A DNA stretch of 17,668 nucleotides, taken from Lysobacterales bacterium. GTDB lineage: Bacteria; Pseudomonadota; Gammaproteobacteria; Xanthomonadales; Xanthomonadaceae. The notes under the pieces were generated by a model. It saw only the letters and a program-made list of their open reading frames with translations, had not been told where the DNA came from and did no database searches. This document shows, piece after piece, positions 1 to 7,384 of this stretch (the first letter of the stretch is position 1; each line of letters opens with the position of its first letter). Location: assembly GCA_015655035.1 (NCBI GenBank), contig JAATFS010000137.1, forward strand, positions 1 through 17,668. The letters are read 5' to 3'. The position numbers were made by a program, and so were the translations under genes.

Positions 1-1356
1 CAGCGCCGAGGCGAGAGCGGCGACCTCGAACGAACGGCGCAGGTCGAGGTTGTTGATCAACTGCTGGTAGTCGACCTTGCCGTCGTAGAAGTCGGTGGGT
101 GCGCCGGGATAGTCCAGCGAGAAGTTGGCCGAGTCGTTGGTATAGGTGCGAATGGTGTCGCGGTTCCACGTGGCGCTGAGGTCGTAATCCCAGCCGCCGA
201 GCACGCCCTTGATGCCTGCGCTGCCGGTGTATTGCTGCTCCTTGGTTTCCAGTACCGGAGAAAAACCGTCCGGCCACACGGCCAGTACGCCTGGTGCGCC
301 GTAGGTGCCGAGGATCGTGGCCGGCAGGCGGAAGTTCTGGATGGCGTTGGCGGTGCGATCGCTGGCGGTCGCGGTGGCGTAGAAGTCGATGTTCCCGCCG
401 AGGCTGTGCCCGGCGTTCACCGCGAACGACTTCAAGGCGTAGTCGGTGGAGCTGGGGATCTGGTTGGCCTTTGGATCGCGGTTGGCTTCGGCGGGGTTGG
501 CGCTGGCACCGGCCGGCAGGTTGTTGTAGCTGCCGAGCGCCACCAGGTTGCCGTCGGCGTCCAGTGCCGGATAGCTGAGATAGCCATCGGCGTAGGTGCG
601 GGGGCGGATCGCGCTGTGTTGGCGGGTGTTTTCGGCGGAGAGATTGATGAAGCCGTCGTTGCCCCAGGGCAGGCCGATATTGGCGCGGGCCGTAGTGCGG
701 CTGCCATCGCCATCGAAGCTCTGGCCGCTTTCGATCGAGGCGCCGCCGCCGCTGGCCTGCGACTTGAGGATGACGTTGATCACGCCGGCGATGGCATCGG
801 AACCATAGATCGCCGAGGCACCGTCGCGCAGCACTTCGATGTGGTCGATCGCCGAGACCGGGATCAAGCTCAGATCGGCCCAGGCGTGGCCGGGGAAGCC
901 GCCGCCGTTGGCGCCGCTGACGTAGGCACTGGCGTTGCGGCGCTTGCCGTTGACCAGTACCAGGGTGTAGCCGGGCGAGAGGTTGCGCAGCTGGTAGCCA
1001 CGGATCAGGCTTTCCTGGTCGCTCTGGTAGCCGCCGATCTGGCTCAGCGACGGCAGCGTGCGTTGCAGTGCGTCCAGGAGCGTGGCCTGGCCGGAATTGG
1101 CCAGATCCTGCGCGGAGATCACGTCGATCGGGGTGGAGCTGTTCTTGACCGTGCGGGTGGTTGAGCGCGAGCCGGTGACGACCACGGTATCGAGCGTGGA
1201 GGTGTCGGCTGCGGCGGCATTGGATTGCGCGGCGACGGCGGGTGCCACCGCAAGGATGCTGGCGATCAGCAGTGCCAGCGGCGAGGCATTCAGTGTGCGC
1301 GTGCGCAATGCGGTGGCGGGGTTCGTCGGCGTCGGGGAATGCTGTTGATCGAGCAT
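1..1356 (-). CDS. TonB-dependent outer-membrane receptor, partial (C-terminal barrel off the left edge)
   Basis: The reading frame is open from an ATG at 1356 down to base 1, giving 452 codons with no stop; the rest of the beta-barrel lies outside the window. Visible parts are a signal peptide (hydrophobic core about residues 27-42, likely cleavage after AVAA at 43), a TonB-box-like DTVVVTG at 56-62, and a plug domain from about 72 to 190. The plug contains LIRGYQLRNL, TLVLVNGKRR and DGASAIYGSDAIAGVINVIL, and barrel strands follow. This is the usual architecture of receptors that import scarce ligands across the outer membrane using TonB-ExbBD energy. No good ribosome binding site precedes the ATG, so the start is the least certain part. 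It is divergent from the FtrA-like regulator, which may control it. The ligand cannot be read from the sequence. Its plug differs clearly from those of the two paralogous receptors at 7385-11923, so it belongs to another receptor subfamily. Confidence 0.93.
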   Translation of the reverse strand, partial: MLDQQHSPTPTNPATALRTRTLNASPLALLIASILAVAPAVAAQSNAAAADTSTLDTVVVTGSRSTTRTVKNSSTPIDVISAQDLANSGQATLLDALQRTLPSLSQIGGYQSDQESLIRGYQLRNLSPGYTLVLVNGKRRNASAYVSGANGGGFPGHAWADLSLIPVSAIDHIEVLRDGASAIYGSDAIAGVINVILKSQASGGGASIESGQSFDGDGSRTTARANIGLPWGNDGFINLSAENTRQHSAIRPRTYADGYLSYPALDADGNLVALGSYNNLPAGASANPAEANRDPKANQIPSSTDYALKSFAVNAGHSLGGNIDFYATATASDRTANAIQNFRLPATILGTYGAPGVLAVWPDGFSPVLETKEQQYTGSAGIKGVLGGWDYDLSATWNRDTIRTYTNDSANFSLDYPGAPTDFYDGKVDYQQLINNLDLRRSFEVAALASAL

Positions 1357-1584
1357 GGGTGGACTGCTTGCGCGGGCTGTGGATGACACCGCTATTCAAG
1401 GCGCTTCACGCAGCGCCGGCCATCGCCGATCACGCCAGCGAGTGGCAACATTTCGCCAGGGACATAAGCGTTGGCAATGTGCAAACAGCCAATCCGCCGG
1501 ATGCGGGTTGTCTGGACGTGGTTGCGACGAACGAATGACCCTCATGGCAATCCGTCCTGGCGATTCTGCTTGTAGTATCTGGAC
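1357..1584. promoter_or_regulatory. Divergent control region between the receptor and the ftrA-like gene
   Basis: These 228 bases hold no credible gene and must contain the promoters of both flanking genes. Seen directly: a perfect inverted repeat GGCGCT-N6-AGCGCC at 1400-1417, TGGC-N8-GCCA at 1443-1458, and TTGGC-N12-GCCAA at 1471-1492. The hexamer TGGCAA occurs at 1443 and again at 1472, 29 bp apart. Repeats of this kind suit a dimeric AraC-type regulator, but which of them is used is inference. No clean sigma-54 or sigma-70 promoter could be assigned. Confidence 0.5.
1400..1417. repeat. Perfect 6-bp inverted repeat upstream of the partial receptor
   Basis: GGCGCT, six bases, then AGCGCC form a perfect inverted repeat 44-61 bp upstream of the receptor ATG. 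It could be an operator, or a hairpin in the receptor leader. At this GC content a chance occurrence is also plausible. Confidence 0.35.
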
Positions 1585-2571
1585 ATGAGCAGTTCTTCGA
1601 CCACCTCCGCCAGTGCTACCGCGTCACCGCTGGTAGTGATCCTTGCCTATGAACAGTTGGCCTTGTTCGAATTCGGTTGCGCGGTAGGCATGTTCGCGCC
1701 GGTGCGCCCAGAGCTGGAAGTGGAGTGGTACCGCAGTGCCATCTGTGCCTGGGAATCCGGCTCGCTGGCCGTGCTGGGCGGCGTCCGGGTGGAGGCCGCC
1801 CATGGCCTGGACCTGGTCGACGAAGCCGACATCGTGGTGGTCCCGGGATGGCGCAATCCGGAGGAATGCCCACCGCAGGCGCTATTGGATAAATTGCGCA
1901 GTGCGCATGCGCGTGGCGCACGCCTGGCGTCGATCTGCTCGGGCGCGTTCGTGCTGGCGTGGGCGGGATTGCTCGACGGCAAGGGCGCCACCACTCATTG
2001 GCGGCTGACCGATCTGCTCGCCAGCCGCTTTCCCAAGGTGCAGGTGCGGGCGAACGTGCTTTACGTGGACACCGGCCAGATCATCACCTCGGCGGGGTCG
2101 GCCACCGGCATGGACATGATGCTGCACATGGTGCGCAAGGACTACGGCACCCGCGTGGCCAACCTGGTCGCGCAGCGGCTGGTGCTGGCGCCATGGCGCG
2201 ATGCCGACCGCAGCCAGATCGTCACTCGCGCGATCCCCACCGGGGAGCCGACCCGGCTGGCGAGGCTGATGGAATGGGTGCGCGAAAACCTGGCGCAGGA
2301 GCACACGCTCAAGACACTGGCCGAGCGCGCGTTGCTGAGCCAGCGCACCTTGCAGCGCCAGTTCCTGGACGCTACCGGACTGTCGCCGATCGACTGGGTG
2401 ATCCACGAGCGGGTGGTGTATGCGAAGGAATTGCTCGAAACCACCGACCGGCCGTTGCAATGGATCTGCGAGCAGGCCGGTTTCGGCTCGCAGGAATCGT
2501 TCCGACGGCATTTCCGTGCGTTGACCGATTCCAGTCCGGCGGCTTATCGCGCCGGGCTCAAGATCGACTGA
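1585..2571 (+). CDS. ftrA: FtrA-like transcriptional regulator (DJ-1/PfpI domain + AraC HTH)
   Basis: This 328-residue protein has two domains. Residues about 16-205 are a GATase-1-like DJ-1/PfpI domain with the nucleophile-elbow motif ASICSGAF (Cys118) followed by THWR at 137-140. Residues about 225-325 are an AraC-family DNA-binding region with two helix-turn-helix units, LKTLAERALLSQRTLQRQF (242-260) and IC..AGFGSQESFRRHF (294-310). The PGWR segment at 87-90, the LAPWRDADRSQ linker at 201-211 and the overall length fit the FtrA group. In such regulators the DJ-1 domain usually senses a ligand rather than acting as an enzyme. The ATG at 1585 is chosen because it gives the standard family length, although the Shine-Dalgarno is poor. 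It is divergent from the receptor and convergent with sfnR. The most likely target is the neighbouring receptor and possibly itself (inference). The family assignment is firm and the FtrA name less so. Confidence 0.85.
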   Translation: MSSSSTTSASATASPLVVILAYEQLALFEFGCAVGMFAPVRPELEVEWYRSAICAWESGSLAVLGGVRVEAAHGLDLVDEADIVVVPGWRNPEECPPQALLDKLRSAHARGARLASICSGAFVLAWAGLLDGKGATTHWRLTDLLASRFPKVQVRANVLYVDTGQIITSAGSATGMDMMLHMVRKDYGTRVANLVAQRLVLAPWRDADRSQIVTRAIPTGEPTRLARLMEWVRENLAQEHTLKTLAERALLSQRTLQRQFLDATGLSPIDWVIHERVVYAKELLETTDRPLQWICEQAGFGSQESFRRHFRALTDSSPAAYRAGLKID

Positions 2572-2623
2572 GGCTGCGCGTGCCCGTGCCGCAGCGATCC
2601 GCTTCGGCGGTGGCTGCGCGCGG

Positions 2624-3691
2624 TTACGGTGCGCGCTTGCTGACCACCAGTTCGCCCATCTCGATCAGCCGCGCACGCACGACGTTGCGGCTCAGTCCCA
2701 GCAGCGCGGCGGTCCTGACCTGGTTGTAGTGGCAGTGGCGATACGCGGCGCGGAACAGATGGTCTTCGATGGTGGCGTGAAGCGCGCCGCCGGCCTCCTC
2801 GAACAGTGATGCGAAGGCGCGGCCGAGCAAGGCCTCGGCGCTCTCGCTGTCGTGCGCGGAAGGCGTCAGGCGCAGTTGCGACAGGCGGATGTCGTCGGGC
2901 TGGACGATGCCGTCGCGATGGATCAGCAAGGTGTGGTGGATGACGTTTTCCAGCTCGCGGATGTTGCCGGGCCAGTCGTACTCGACCAGCCGGCGTTCGG
3001 CTTCGCTGCTGATCGCCACGTCGCCATGGCCCATGCGGCGGCTGTACTTGTCGACGAAGTGGCGAATCAATGGGGGGATGTCGCCGCGCCGTTCGCGCAG
3101 CGGCTTGAGTTCCACCCCGACCACGTTGAGCCGGTAGAACAGGTCCTGGCGGAACTGCCCGCCCTGGATGGCCTGCTCCAGCGGAACGTTGGTGGCGGCC
3201 AATACCCGTACGTCGATCGGGATGCTCTTGCGCGAGCCCAGTCGCACCACTTCGCGCTCCTGCAGTACCCGCAGCAGCTTGACCTGGATCGGCATCGGCA
3301 GGTCGCCGATCTCATCCAGGAACAAGGTGCCGCCGTTGGCCGCTTCGAACCAGCCGGCTTTGGCGCTGAGCGCGCCGGTGAAGGCGCCTTTCTCGTGGCC
3401 GAACAATTCCGCATCGACCAGCGATTCGCTGAAGGCGCCGCAGTTGACCGCTACGAACGGGTGCTGGCGGCGCGCGCTGAGGTTGTGCACGTGGCGCGCC
3501 ACCAGTTCCTTGCCGGTGCCGGACTCGCCGATGATCAGCACGCTGGCCTCGCTGGGGGCAACCTTTTCCAGGTGCGTGAGCAATTCGCGTGAGGATGGGT
3601 CTTCGAACACGTGGGCGGTGGCGCGCGCGGGATCGAGCGGTGCCGGTCGCAGCAGGGTGGGTGGCAGGGTCAGCAGGCGGAAGTCGGACAT
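2624..3691 (-). CDS. sfnR: Sigma-54-dependent transcriptional activator, SfnR type
   Basis: This 355-residue AAA+ enhancer-binding protein activates RNA polymerase carrying sigma-54. Residues 55-62 are the Walker A motif GESGTGKE. The sigma-54 contact loop GAFTGA is intact at 102-107, Walker B is GTLFLDEIGD (121-130), RQDLFYRL lies at 181-188, and PGNIRELENV (241-250) is the sensor-II region. A Fis-type helix-turn-helix occupies about 310-345. There is no receiver, GAF or other sensory domain, as in SfnR of Pseudomonas, which drives genes for sulfone and sulfonate use during sulfate limitation. It is the last gene of msuE-ssuD-msuC-sfnR, so it is probably autoregulated through the sigma-54 promoter at 6942-6956. 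An in-frame ATG at 3778, 11 bases past the msuC stop, would add a 29-residue proline-rich leader. Neither start has a good ribosome binding site; 3691 is preferred because the protein then has the SfnR length. Confidence 0.88.
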   Translation of the reverse strand: MSDFRLLTLPPTLLRPAPLDPARATAHVFEDPSSRELLTHLEKVAPSEASVLIIGESGTGKELVARHVHNLSARRQHPFVAVNCGAFSESLVDAELFGHEKGAFTGALSAKAGWFEAANGGTLFLDEIGDLPMPIQVKLLRVLQEREVVRLGSRKSIPIDVRVLAATNVPLEQAIQGGQFRQDLFYRLNVVGVELKPLRERRGDIPPLIRHFVDKYSRRMGHGDVAISSEAERRLVEYDWPGNIRELENVIHHTLLIHRDGIVQPDDIRLSQLRLTPSAHDSESAEALLGRAFASLFEEAGGALHATIEDHLFRAAYRHCHYNQVRTAALLGLSRNVVRARLIEMGELVVSKRAP

Positions 3692-3789
3692 GGGGGCGGG
3701 CTCAGGCGGGGGCAGGGGGAGGGTGTCGGTGGAGGTGGTACGGCGACACCGTGTTCCCGGGCTTGGCGGCGGAGGCATGTCGATGCGGG

Positions 3790-4974
3790 TCAGGAATAGA
3801 AGCTGGGTGTGGGCGGCTTGTGCTTGAGTGCCCACTCGCCCAGCTCGCGCAGCTTGTAGTCGAGCGGGTCGTGCAGCGATTGGGTGCGCAGGTTGCGCCA
3901 AAAACGGTCCAGCCGCAGGGCGGCGTGGGTGGCGCGGGCGCCGGTCACTTCGAACAGGCGATTGCACACATCCAGCCCGACCCGGCTGGCCGCGACCTTG
4001 GCCGCGGTGACGGCAAGCGCCAGCTGCGCGCGCTCGTCCCGCGTCAACGTATGTTCCTTGCGCCAGGCCGCGTCGAACAGCGTGGCGGCGCGCTCGATCA
4101 GCAGCCGCACGCTTTCCAGGCCCAGCCAGAATTCGCCGTAGTGGGCGAGCACATAAGGATCGTCGCCGACCTGGTCGACGCCGGATTTGAACCATGGCCG
4201 GCTCTCGGTCAGCGTGTATTGCCGGGCTTCCTGGAACGCGCCTTCGGCCACGCCGAGGAACAGGTTGGCGAACAGCAGCTGCGCCAGCAACGGGCGCAGG
4301 CAGGCGAACGGCGTGCTGAGCGGGCCGGGATCGAGCAACAACTCGTCCTCTTCCACGCGTACGCGCTCGAACGTGGTGCTGCCGCTATCGGTCTGGCGCT
4401 GGCCGATGTTGTCCCAGTCATTGCCAAGCGTGATGCCGCTGCGGGCGGTGGGAACCGCACCGATCAGCAAGCTGCCGCTGTCTTCGTCCAGCGCCGAGGC
4501 GATCAGCATTTCCGAATCGCTTGCGCCGGAGCAGAAACTCTTGCGTCCGGAGAATTCACGCCAGCCATCGAACCGGGTTGCGACGGTGCGCGTATCCAGC
4601 GGGTTCAGTGCGTTGCCCCAGAACCACTGCTTGCGTGCGGTCTGCTCGAACCAGGGCTGCCATTGCTGTGGGCGGCCGAACAGGCGCACGGTGGCCAGCA
4701 TCAGGTGATGGAAGCCGAAGACGTGGGCGATGGAGCTATCGACCCTGGCGAATTCACGCGCGATTTCCAGGGTCTGGCTCCAGCTGGCGCCAAGCCCGCC
4801 GTATTGGGACGGGATGCTCAGCGCGAGCAGTCCACTGGCGCGCAAGGCATCGCGCTCGGCTTTCGGGGTGCCGCCGCGCGCATCGCGTTCGACTGCGGTT
4901 TCGGCGAACTGGGCGGCCAGGCGTTGGGCCGTATGCAAGGGATTGAGCAGGACAGGTCGCGGACGGCTCGTCAT
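3790..4974 (-). CDS. msuC: FMNH2-dependent monooxygenase of the MsuC/SfnC/DszC family (acyl-CoA dehydrogenase fold)
   Basis: The 394-residue protein has the acyl-CoA dehydrogenase fold but closely resembles DszC, the dibenzothiophene monooxygenase. Shared segments are TAVERDARGG at 26-35, PSQYGGLGA (55-63), FCSGASDSE (147-155), IGQRQTDSGST (190-200), RFWRNLRTQSLHDP (357-370) and a similar carboxy end. His368 in SLHDP and Ser149 in FCSGA match residues tied to flavin-hydroperoxide chemistry in DszC (family knowledge). Its place between ssuD and sfnR matches msuC of the Pseudomonas msuEDC-sfnR cluster, where MsuC oxidises methanesulfinate to methanesulfonate for the SsuD/MsuD step. That makes the same role likely here; a related S-oxygenation is possible. 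Reduced FMN would come from MsuE. The ATG at 4974 has GAGG nine bases upstream; a GTG at 5019 would add 15 residues without a visible ribosome binding site. Confidence 0.82.
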   Translation of the reverse strand: MTSRPRPVLLNPLHTAQRLAAQFAETAVERDARGGTPKAERDALRASGLLALSIPSQYGGLGASWSQTLEIAREFARVDSSIAHVFGFHHLMLATVRLFGRPQQWQPWFEQTARKQWFWGNALNPLDTRTVATRFDGWREFSGRKSFCSGASDSEMLIASALDEDSGSLLIGAVPTARSGITLGNDWDNIGQRQTDSGSTTFERVRVEEDELLLDPGPLSTPFACLRPLLAQLLFANLFLGVAEGAFQEARQYTLTESRPWFKSGVDQVGDDPYVLAHYGEFWLGLESVRLLIERAATLFDAAWRKEHTLTRDERAQLALAVTAAKVAASRVGLDVCNRLFEVTGARATHAALRLDRFWRNLRTQSLHDPLDYKLRELGEWALKHKPPTPSFYS

Positions 4975-5083
4975 GAGCGGAAGCCTCGTTGGAAAGCGGA
5001 AGGGTGGATCGGCACGCACGGCGCACGACGTCGCGCGTGATCGACACCCCGAAGTAGGTTGCGGCGCGGCATGCCGGGCGGGT

Positions 5084-6247
5084 TTAGTGTGCCGATGCGC
5101 GCGGCACGATCTGGTTGGCGATGACTTCGCCGAAGGGCCCGCTCAGGGTTTGCCCGGGCAGTTTGTCCTGCACCGCACGCGGCAGCAGCGGGAACACCAG
5201 TTCGGCGAAGCGATACGCTTCTTCCAGATGCGGATAGCCGGAGAAGATGAAGGTATCGATGCCAAGCGCGGCATATTCCTGGATGCGTTGGGCCACCGTC
5301 TGCGGATCGCCCACCAGCGCGGTGCCCGCGCCGCCACGCACCAGGCCGACGCCGGCCCACAGGTTCGGGCTGACTTCCAGATCGGCGCGGGTGCGGCCTT
5401 GTCCCTTGCCGTGCAGTGCGGCCATGCGCTGCTGGCCCACCGAGTCCATGCGCGCGAATGCGCTCTGCGCGCGCGCCACGGTGTCGTCATCGAGGTGGCT
5501 GATCAGTTCTTCGGCAGCGGCCCAGGCTTTTTCCTCGGTTTCGCGCACGATCACGTGCAGGCGGATGCCGAAGGTCAGCGTGCGTCCCTGCGCGGCGGCC
5601 TTGGCGCGTACCGCGCCGATCTTGTCGGCGACGGCGGCCGGCGGCTCGCCCCAGGTCAGGTAGGTGTCCACCTGTTCAGCGGCCAGGTCCTGCGCGGCAT
5701 CCGACGAGCCGCCGAACCACACCGGCGGATATGGGCGCTGCACCGTGGGATACAGCAGCTTGGCGGCCTTGACGCTCAGGTGCTTGCCTTCGAAGTCATA
5801 GCTGCCGTCGGTGTGGCTGTGGGCGATGATCTCGCGCCAGACGCGGATGAACTCGGCCGAAGCCTCGTAGCGCTCGGCATGGTCGAGGAACACACCATCA
5901 CCTTCGAGTTCGGCACGGTCGCCGCCAGTGACGAGGTTGACCAGCAGCCGGCCCTTGGACAGCCGGTCGAAGCTGGCCGCCATGCGCGCGGCCAGCGCAG
6001 GTGCCATCAGGCCCGGGCGCAGTGCGACCAGGAACTTCAACTGGCGCGTTGCCGGGATCAGGCTGGAGGCGATCACCCACGGGTCTTCGCATGAGCGCCC
6101 GGTGGGGATCAGCACGCCATCGTAGCCCAGGGTATCGGCGGCGACCGCGACCTGCGTCATGTACTCGGCGGTGACCTGGCGCGCGCCGTCGCTGGTGCCC
6201 AGGTAGCGGCTGTCGCCGTGAGTGGGAATGAACCAGAACACATCCAT
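5084..6247 (-). CDS. ssuD: FMNH2-dependent alkanesulfonate monooxygenase SsuD/MsuD
   Basis: The 387-residue TIM-barrel luciferase-family enzyme cleaves alkanesulfonates to an aldehyde plus sulfite using O2 and reduced FMN supplied in trans. It tracks E. coli SsuD along nearly its whole length: FWFIPTHGD (4-12, His10), LIPTGRSCED (46-55, Cys53), NLVTGGD (104-110), DHAERYEASAEF (122-133), WFGGSSDAAQ (177-186), TWGEPP (198-203), GIRLHVIVRE (227-236, His231), and SPNLWAGVGLVRGGAGTALVG with Arg304 in the mobile loop. All expected active-site residues appear present. The start is the ATG at 6247 because AGGAG lies six bases upstream; the TTG just before it sits inside the spacer. It is 41 bp downstream of msuE, which provides its FMNH2. 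Sequence alone does not separate SsuD from MsuD (methanesulfonate preference). The msuE/msuC context leans to MsuD-like use, the sequence to SsuD. Confidence 0.96.
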   Translation of the reverse strand: MDVFWFIPTHGDSRYLGTSDGARQVTAEYMTQVAVAADTLGYDGVLIPTGRSCEDPWVIASSLIPATRQLKFLVALRPGLMAPALAARMAASFDRLSKGRLLVNLVTGGDRAELEGDGVFLDHAERYEASAEFIRVWREIIAHSHTDGSYDFEGKHLSVKAAKLLYPTVQRPYPPVWFGGSSDAAQDLAAEQVDTYLTWGEPPAAVADKIGAVRAKAAAQGRTLTFGIRLHVIVRETEEKAWAAAEELISHLDDDTVARAQSAFARMDSVGQQRMAALHGKGQGRTRADLEVSPNLWAGVGLVRGGAGTALVGDPQTVAQRIQEYAALGIDTFIFSGYPHLEEAYRFAELVFPLLPRAVQDKLPGQTLSGPFGEVIANQIVPRASAH

Positions 6248-6288
6248 CAACGTCTCCTATGCGAGTCCCCAGCTAGATCCGGGGGGAA

Positions 6289-6852
6289 TTAAGCGATGCG
6301 CCGCAGCGCCTGGGGGCGGGCGCCGAGCAGGCCGGCGGCGCGCTCGGCGGCCAGCGCGATGCGCTCGTCCAGCGCGGTGCTGACGATGCGGTAGTCCTTG
6401 AAGTCGGCTTCGGCGGCGTAGATCCCGATCGGCAGCGTCAGCGCCTGGAAGAAACTGAAGAGTGGCCGTAGCTGGTGGTCGATCACCAATGCGTGGCGCT
6501 CGCTGCCGCCGGTGGCGGCAAGCAATACGGGGGTATCGATCAAGGCGTTGATGTCGATCAGGTCGAACAGATGCTTGAGCAGGCCCGGGTACGAGCCTCG
6601 GTAGACCGGCGTGGCCACCACCAGCAGGTCGGCCGATTCGATCAGGCGCAACTGTTGTTCTAGCGCATCCGGCAATTGGTTGCGCCACAGCGTGCTGCCC
6701 AGTGTCGGCGCTATCTGGCCCAGTTCCACGATATGGCTTTGCAGTGGCAGGTGCTCGCCCAGTGCCGCGAGCGTGGACTCGATCAGGGTAAGGGTGCGGG
6801 ACGGGCGCGAAACGCTGCCGGAGACGGCGACTACATTCAAAGAAGAGCGCAT
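6289..6852 (-). CDS. msuE: NAD(P)H-dependent FMN reductase MsuE
   Basis: The 187-residue flavodoxin-like protein reduces FMN and hands FMNH2 to partner monooxygenases. The flavin-phosphate loop SGSVSRPSRT is at 11-20, the TPVYRGSYPGLLKHLFDL segment at 81-98, and TGGSERHALVIDHQLRPLF at 114-132. These and the length match MsuE more closely than E. coli SsuE. The ATG at 6852 is preceded by AGGA with a six-base spacer; longer upstream readings would cover the leader and promoter region and are rejected. It is the first gene of the four-gene sulfur operon and has a textbook sigma-54 promoter 90 bp upstream. As the only flavin reductase in the window, it is the likely FMNH2 source for SsuD, MsuC and possibly the LLM and SfnB-like enzymes of the opposite operon (inference). 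Confidence 0.94.
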   Translation of the reverse strand: MRSSLNVVAVSGSVSRPSRTLTLIESTLAALGEHLPLQSHIVELGQIAPTLGSTLWRNQLPDALEQQLRLIESADLLVVATPVYRGSYPGLLKHLFDLIDINALIDTPVLLAATGGSERHALVIDHQLRPLFSFFQALTLPIGIYAAEADFKDYRIVSTALDERIALAAERAAGLLGARPQALRRIA

Positions 6853-6941
6853 GAAAGATCCTGTGGGTTCTGACGCGAGGAGCCGGTACGGCGGAGCGGA
6901 TGCTGGATCGCAAGGGAATCCGGCGACACGTCCGGGTCCAC

Positions 6942-6956
6942 GCAATCTCCGTGCCA
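6942..6956 (-). promoter_or_regulatory. Sigma-54 (-24/-12) promoter of msuE-ssuD-msuC-sfnR
   Basis: Read on the minus strand the sequence is TGGCAC-GGAGA-TTGC. It matches the sigma-54 consensus TGGCAC-N5-TTGC at every defined position, with the required GG-N10-GC spacing. Placing GC at -13/-12 puts the start near 6930, giving a leader of about 78 nt before the msuE ATG. The operon ends in its own sigma-54 activator gene, which makes a chance match unlikely and suggests autoactivation. Confidence 0.9.
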
Positions 6957-7074
6957 TCGCTGCGTGGCGCGTAACGCACCAGGTGTTGCATGAGCAGCAG
7001 GTCGCGGCATGGGGCGAGTGTTTTTGCGCAGACAGTAAGGGCTTCCCATATGACCGCACGCGAATTCGAACGGC

Positions 7075-7094
7075 AATGCCACGATGCAGGCATT
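7075..7094. promoter_or_regulatory. Candidate enhancer (UAS) for SfnR: AATGCC-N8-GGCATT
   Basis: A perfect 6-bp inverted repeat with an 8-bp spacer, centred about 155 bp upstream of the predicted msuE start. That is a normal distance for a sigma-54 activator binding as a dimer or higher oligomer. The repeat is seen directly; binding by SfnR is inference, and CysB or another regulator is possible. Confidence 0.45.
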
Positions 7095-7202
7095 CCGTTG
7101 GGTTGCTTAGCAGATTTTCTAATCAGGTTATGAATTAATCGGGAAAACAGCTTGTTTCTACGTTTTCATGCCGATCGCTCATGCTTATTTGGCAATGAAT
7201 AT

Positions 7203-7232
7203 ATTTTCCCTGTGCATGAGTTGGCGGAAAAT
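7203..7232. repeat. Inverted repeat ATTTTCC-N16-GGAAAAT upstream of the first tandem receptor
   Basis: Perfect 7-bp arms separated by 16 bases in the AT-rich part of the control region. The centre is about 140 bp upstream of the start predicted from the sigma-54-like site at 7332-7346. It may be an operator or activator site for the receptor operon; no regulator can be named. Confidence 0.4.
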
Positions 7233-7331
7233 GTTCATGGGGCAACAGCCGATCAGCAAACGATCCATGCAATCGGCGTCATATGAAGCGTTTAGCGTGT
7301 TTATTTCCGGTTTCGCGTCGTCGTTCCGCGC

Positions 7332-7346
7332 TGGCATGCGATGTGC
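7332..7346 (+). promoter_or_regulatory. Possible sigma-54 promoter of the receptor/transporter operon
   Basis: TGGCAT-GCGAT-GTGC keeps the essential GG-N10-GC frame and differs from TGGCAC-N5-TTGC at two defined positions. It would start transcription near 7358, leaving a 27-nt leader before the receptor ATG. Its position, facing away from the strong msuE promoter, makes co-regulation attractive, but a two-mismatch match is not decisive. Confidence 0.45.
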
Positions 7347-7384
7347 GTATGCAGCATCGATAACCATCGGGGAACGTCATTCGC

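Larger units (their letters stand above)
6853..7384. promoter_or_regulatory. 532-bp divergent control region of the two sulfur operons
   Basis: No convincing gene lies here; short open frames have no family features. About 7100-7320 is visibly richer in A+T than the surrounding coding DNA, as expected for a regulatory region. It contains the sigma-54 promoter for msuE (6942-6956, minus), a weaker sigma-54-like site toward the first receptor (7332-7346, plus), and inverted repeats at 7075-7094 and 7203-7232 suited to enhancer binding. GGCAATG occurs at 7072 and 7191. Confidence 0.75.

Noticed and set aside
2599..2610. CCGC-TTCG-GCGG hairpin between the convergent ftrA-like and sfnR genes
   Set aside because: The stem has only four pairs and no T-tract on either strand, so it is too weak to call a terminator despite the TTCG loop.
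3692..4195. Amino-terminal extension of the sfnR frame back to 4195
   Set aside because: The extension overlaps msuC and gives Arg/Ala-rich shadow sequence. SfnR proteins begin close to the AAA+ domain.
6961..6978. TGCGT-N8-ACGCA inverted repeat just upstream of the msuE promoter
   Set aside because: It lies directly against the -24 element, too close for a sigma-54 enhancer. Five-base arms at this GC content can arise by chance.
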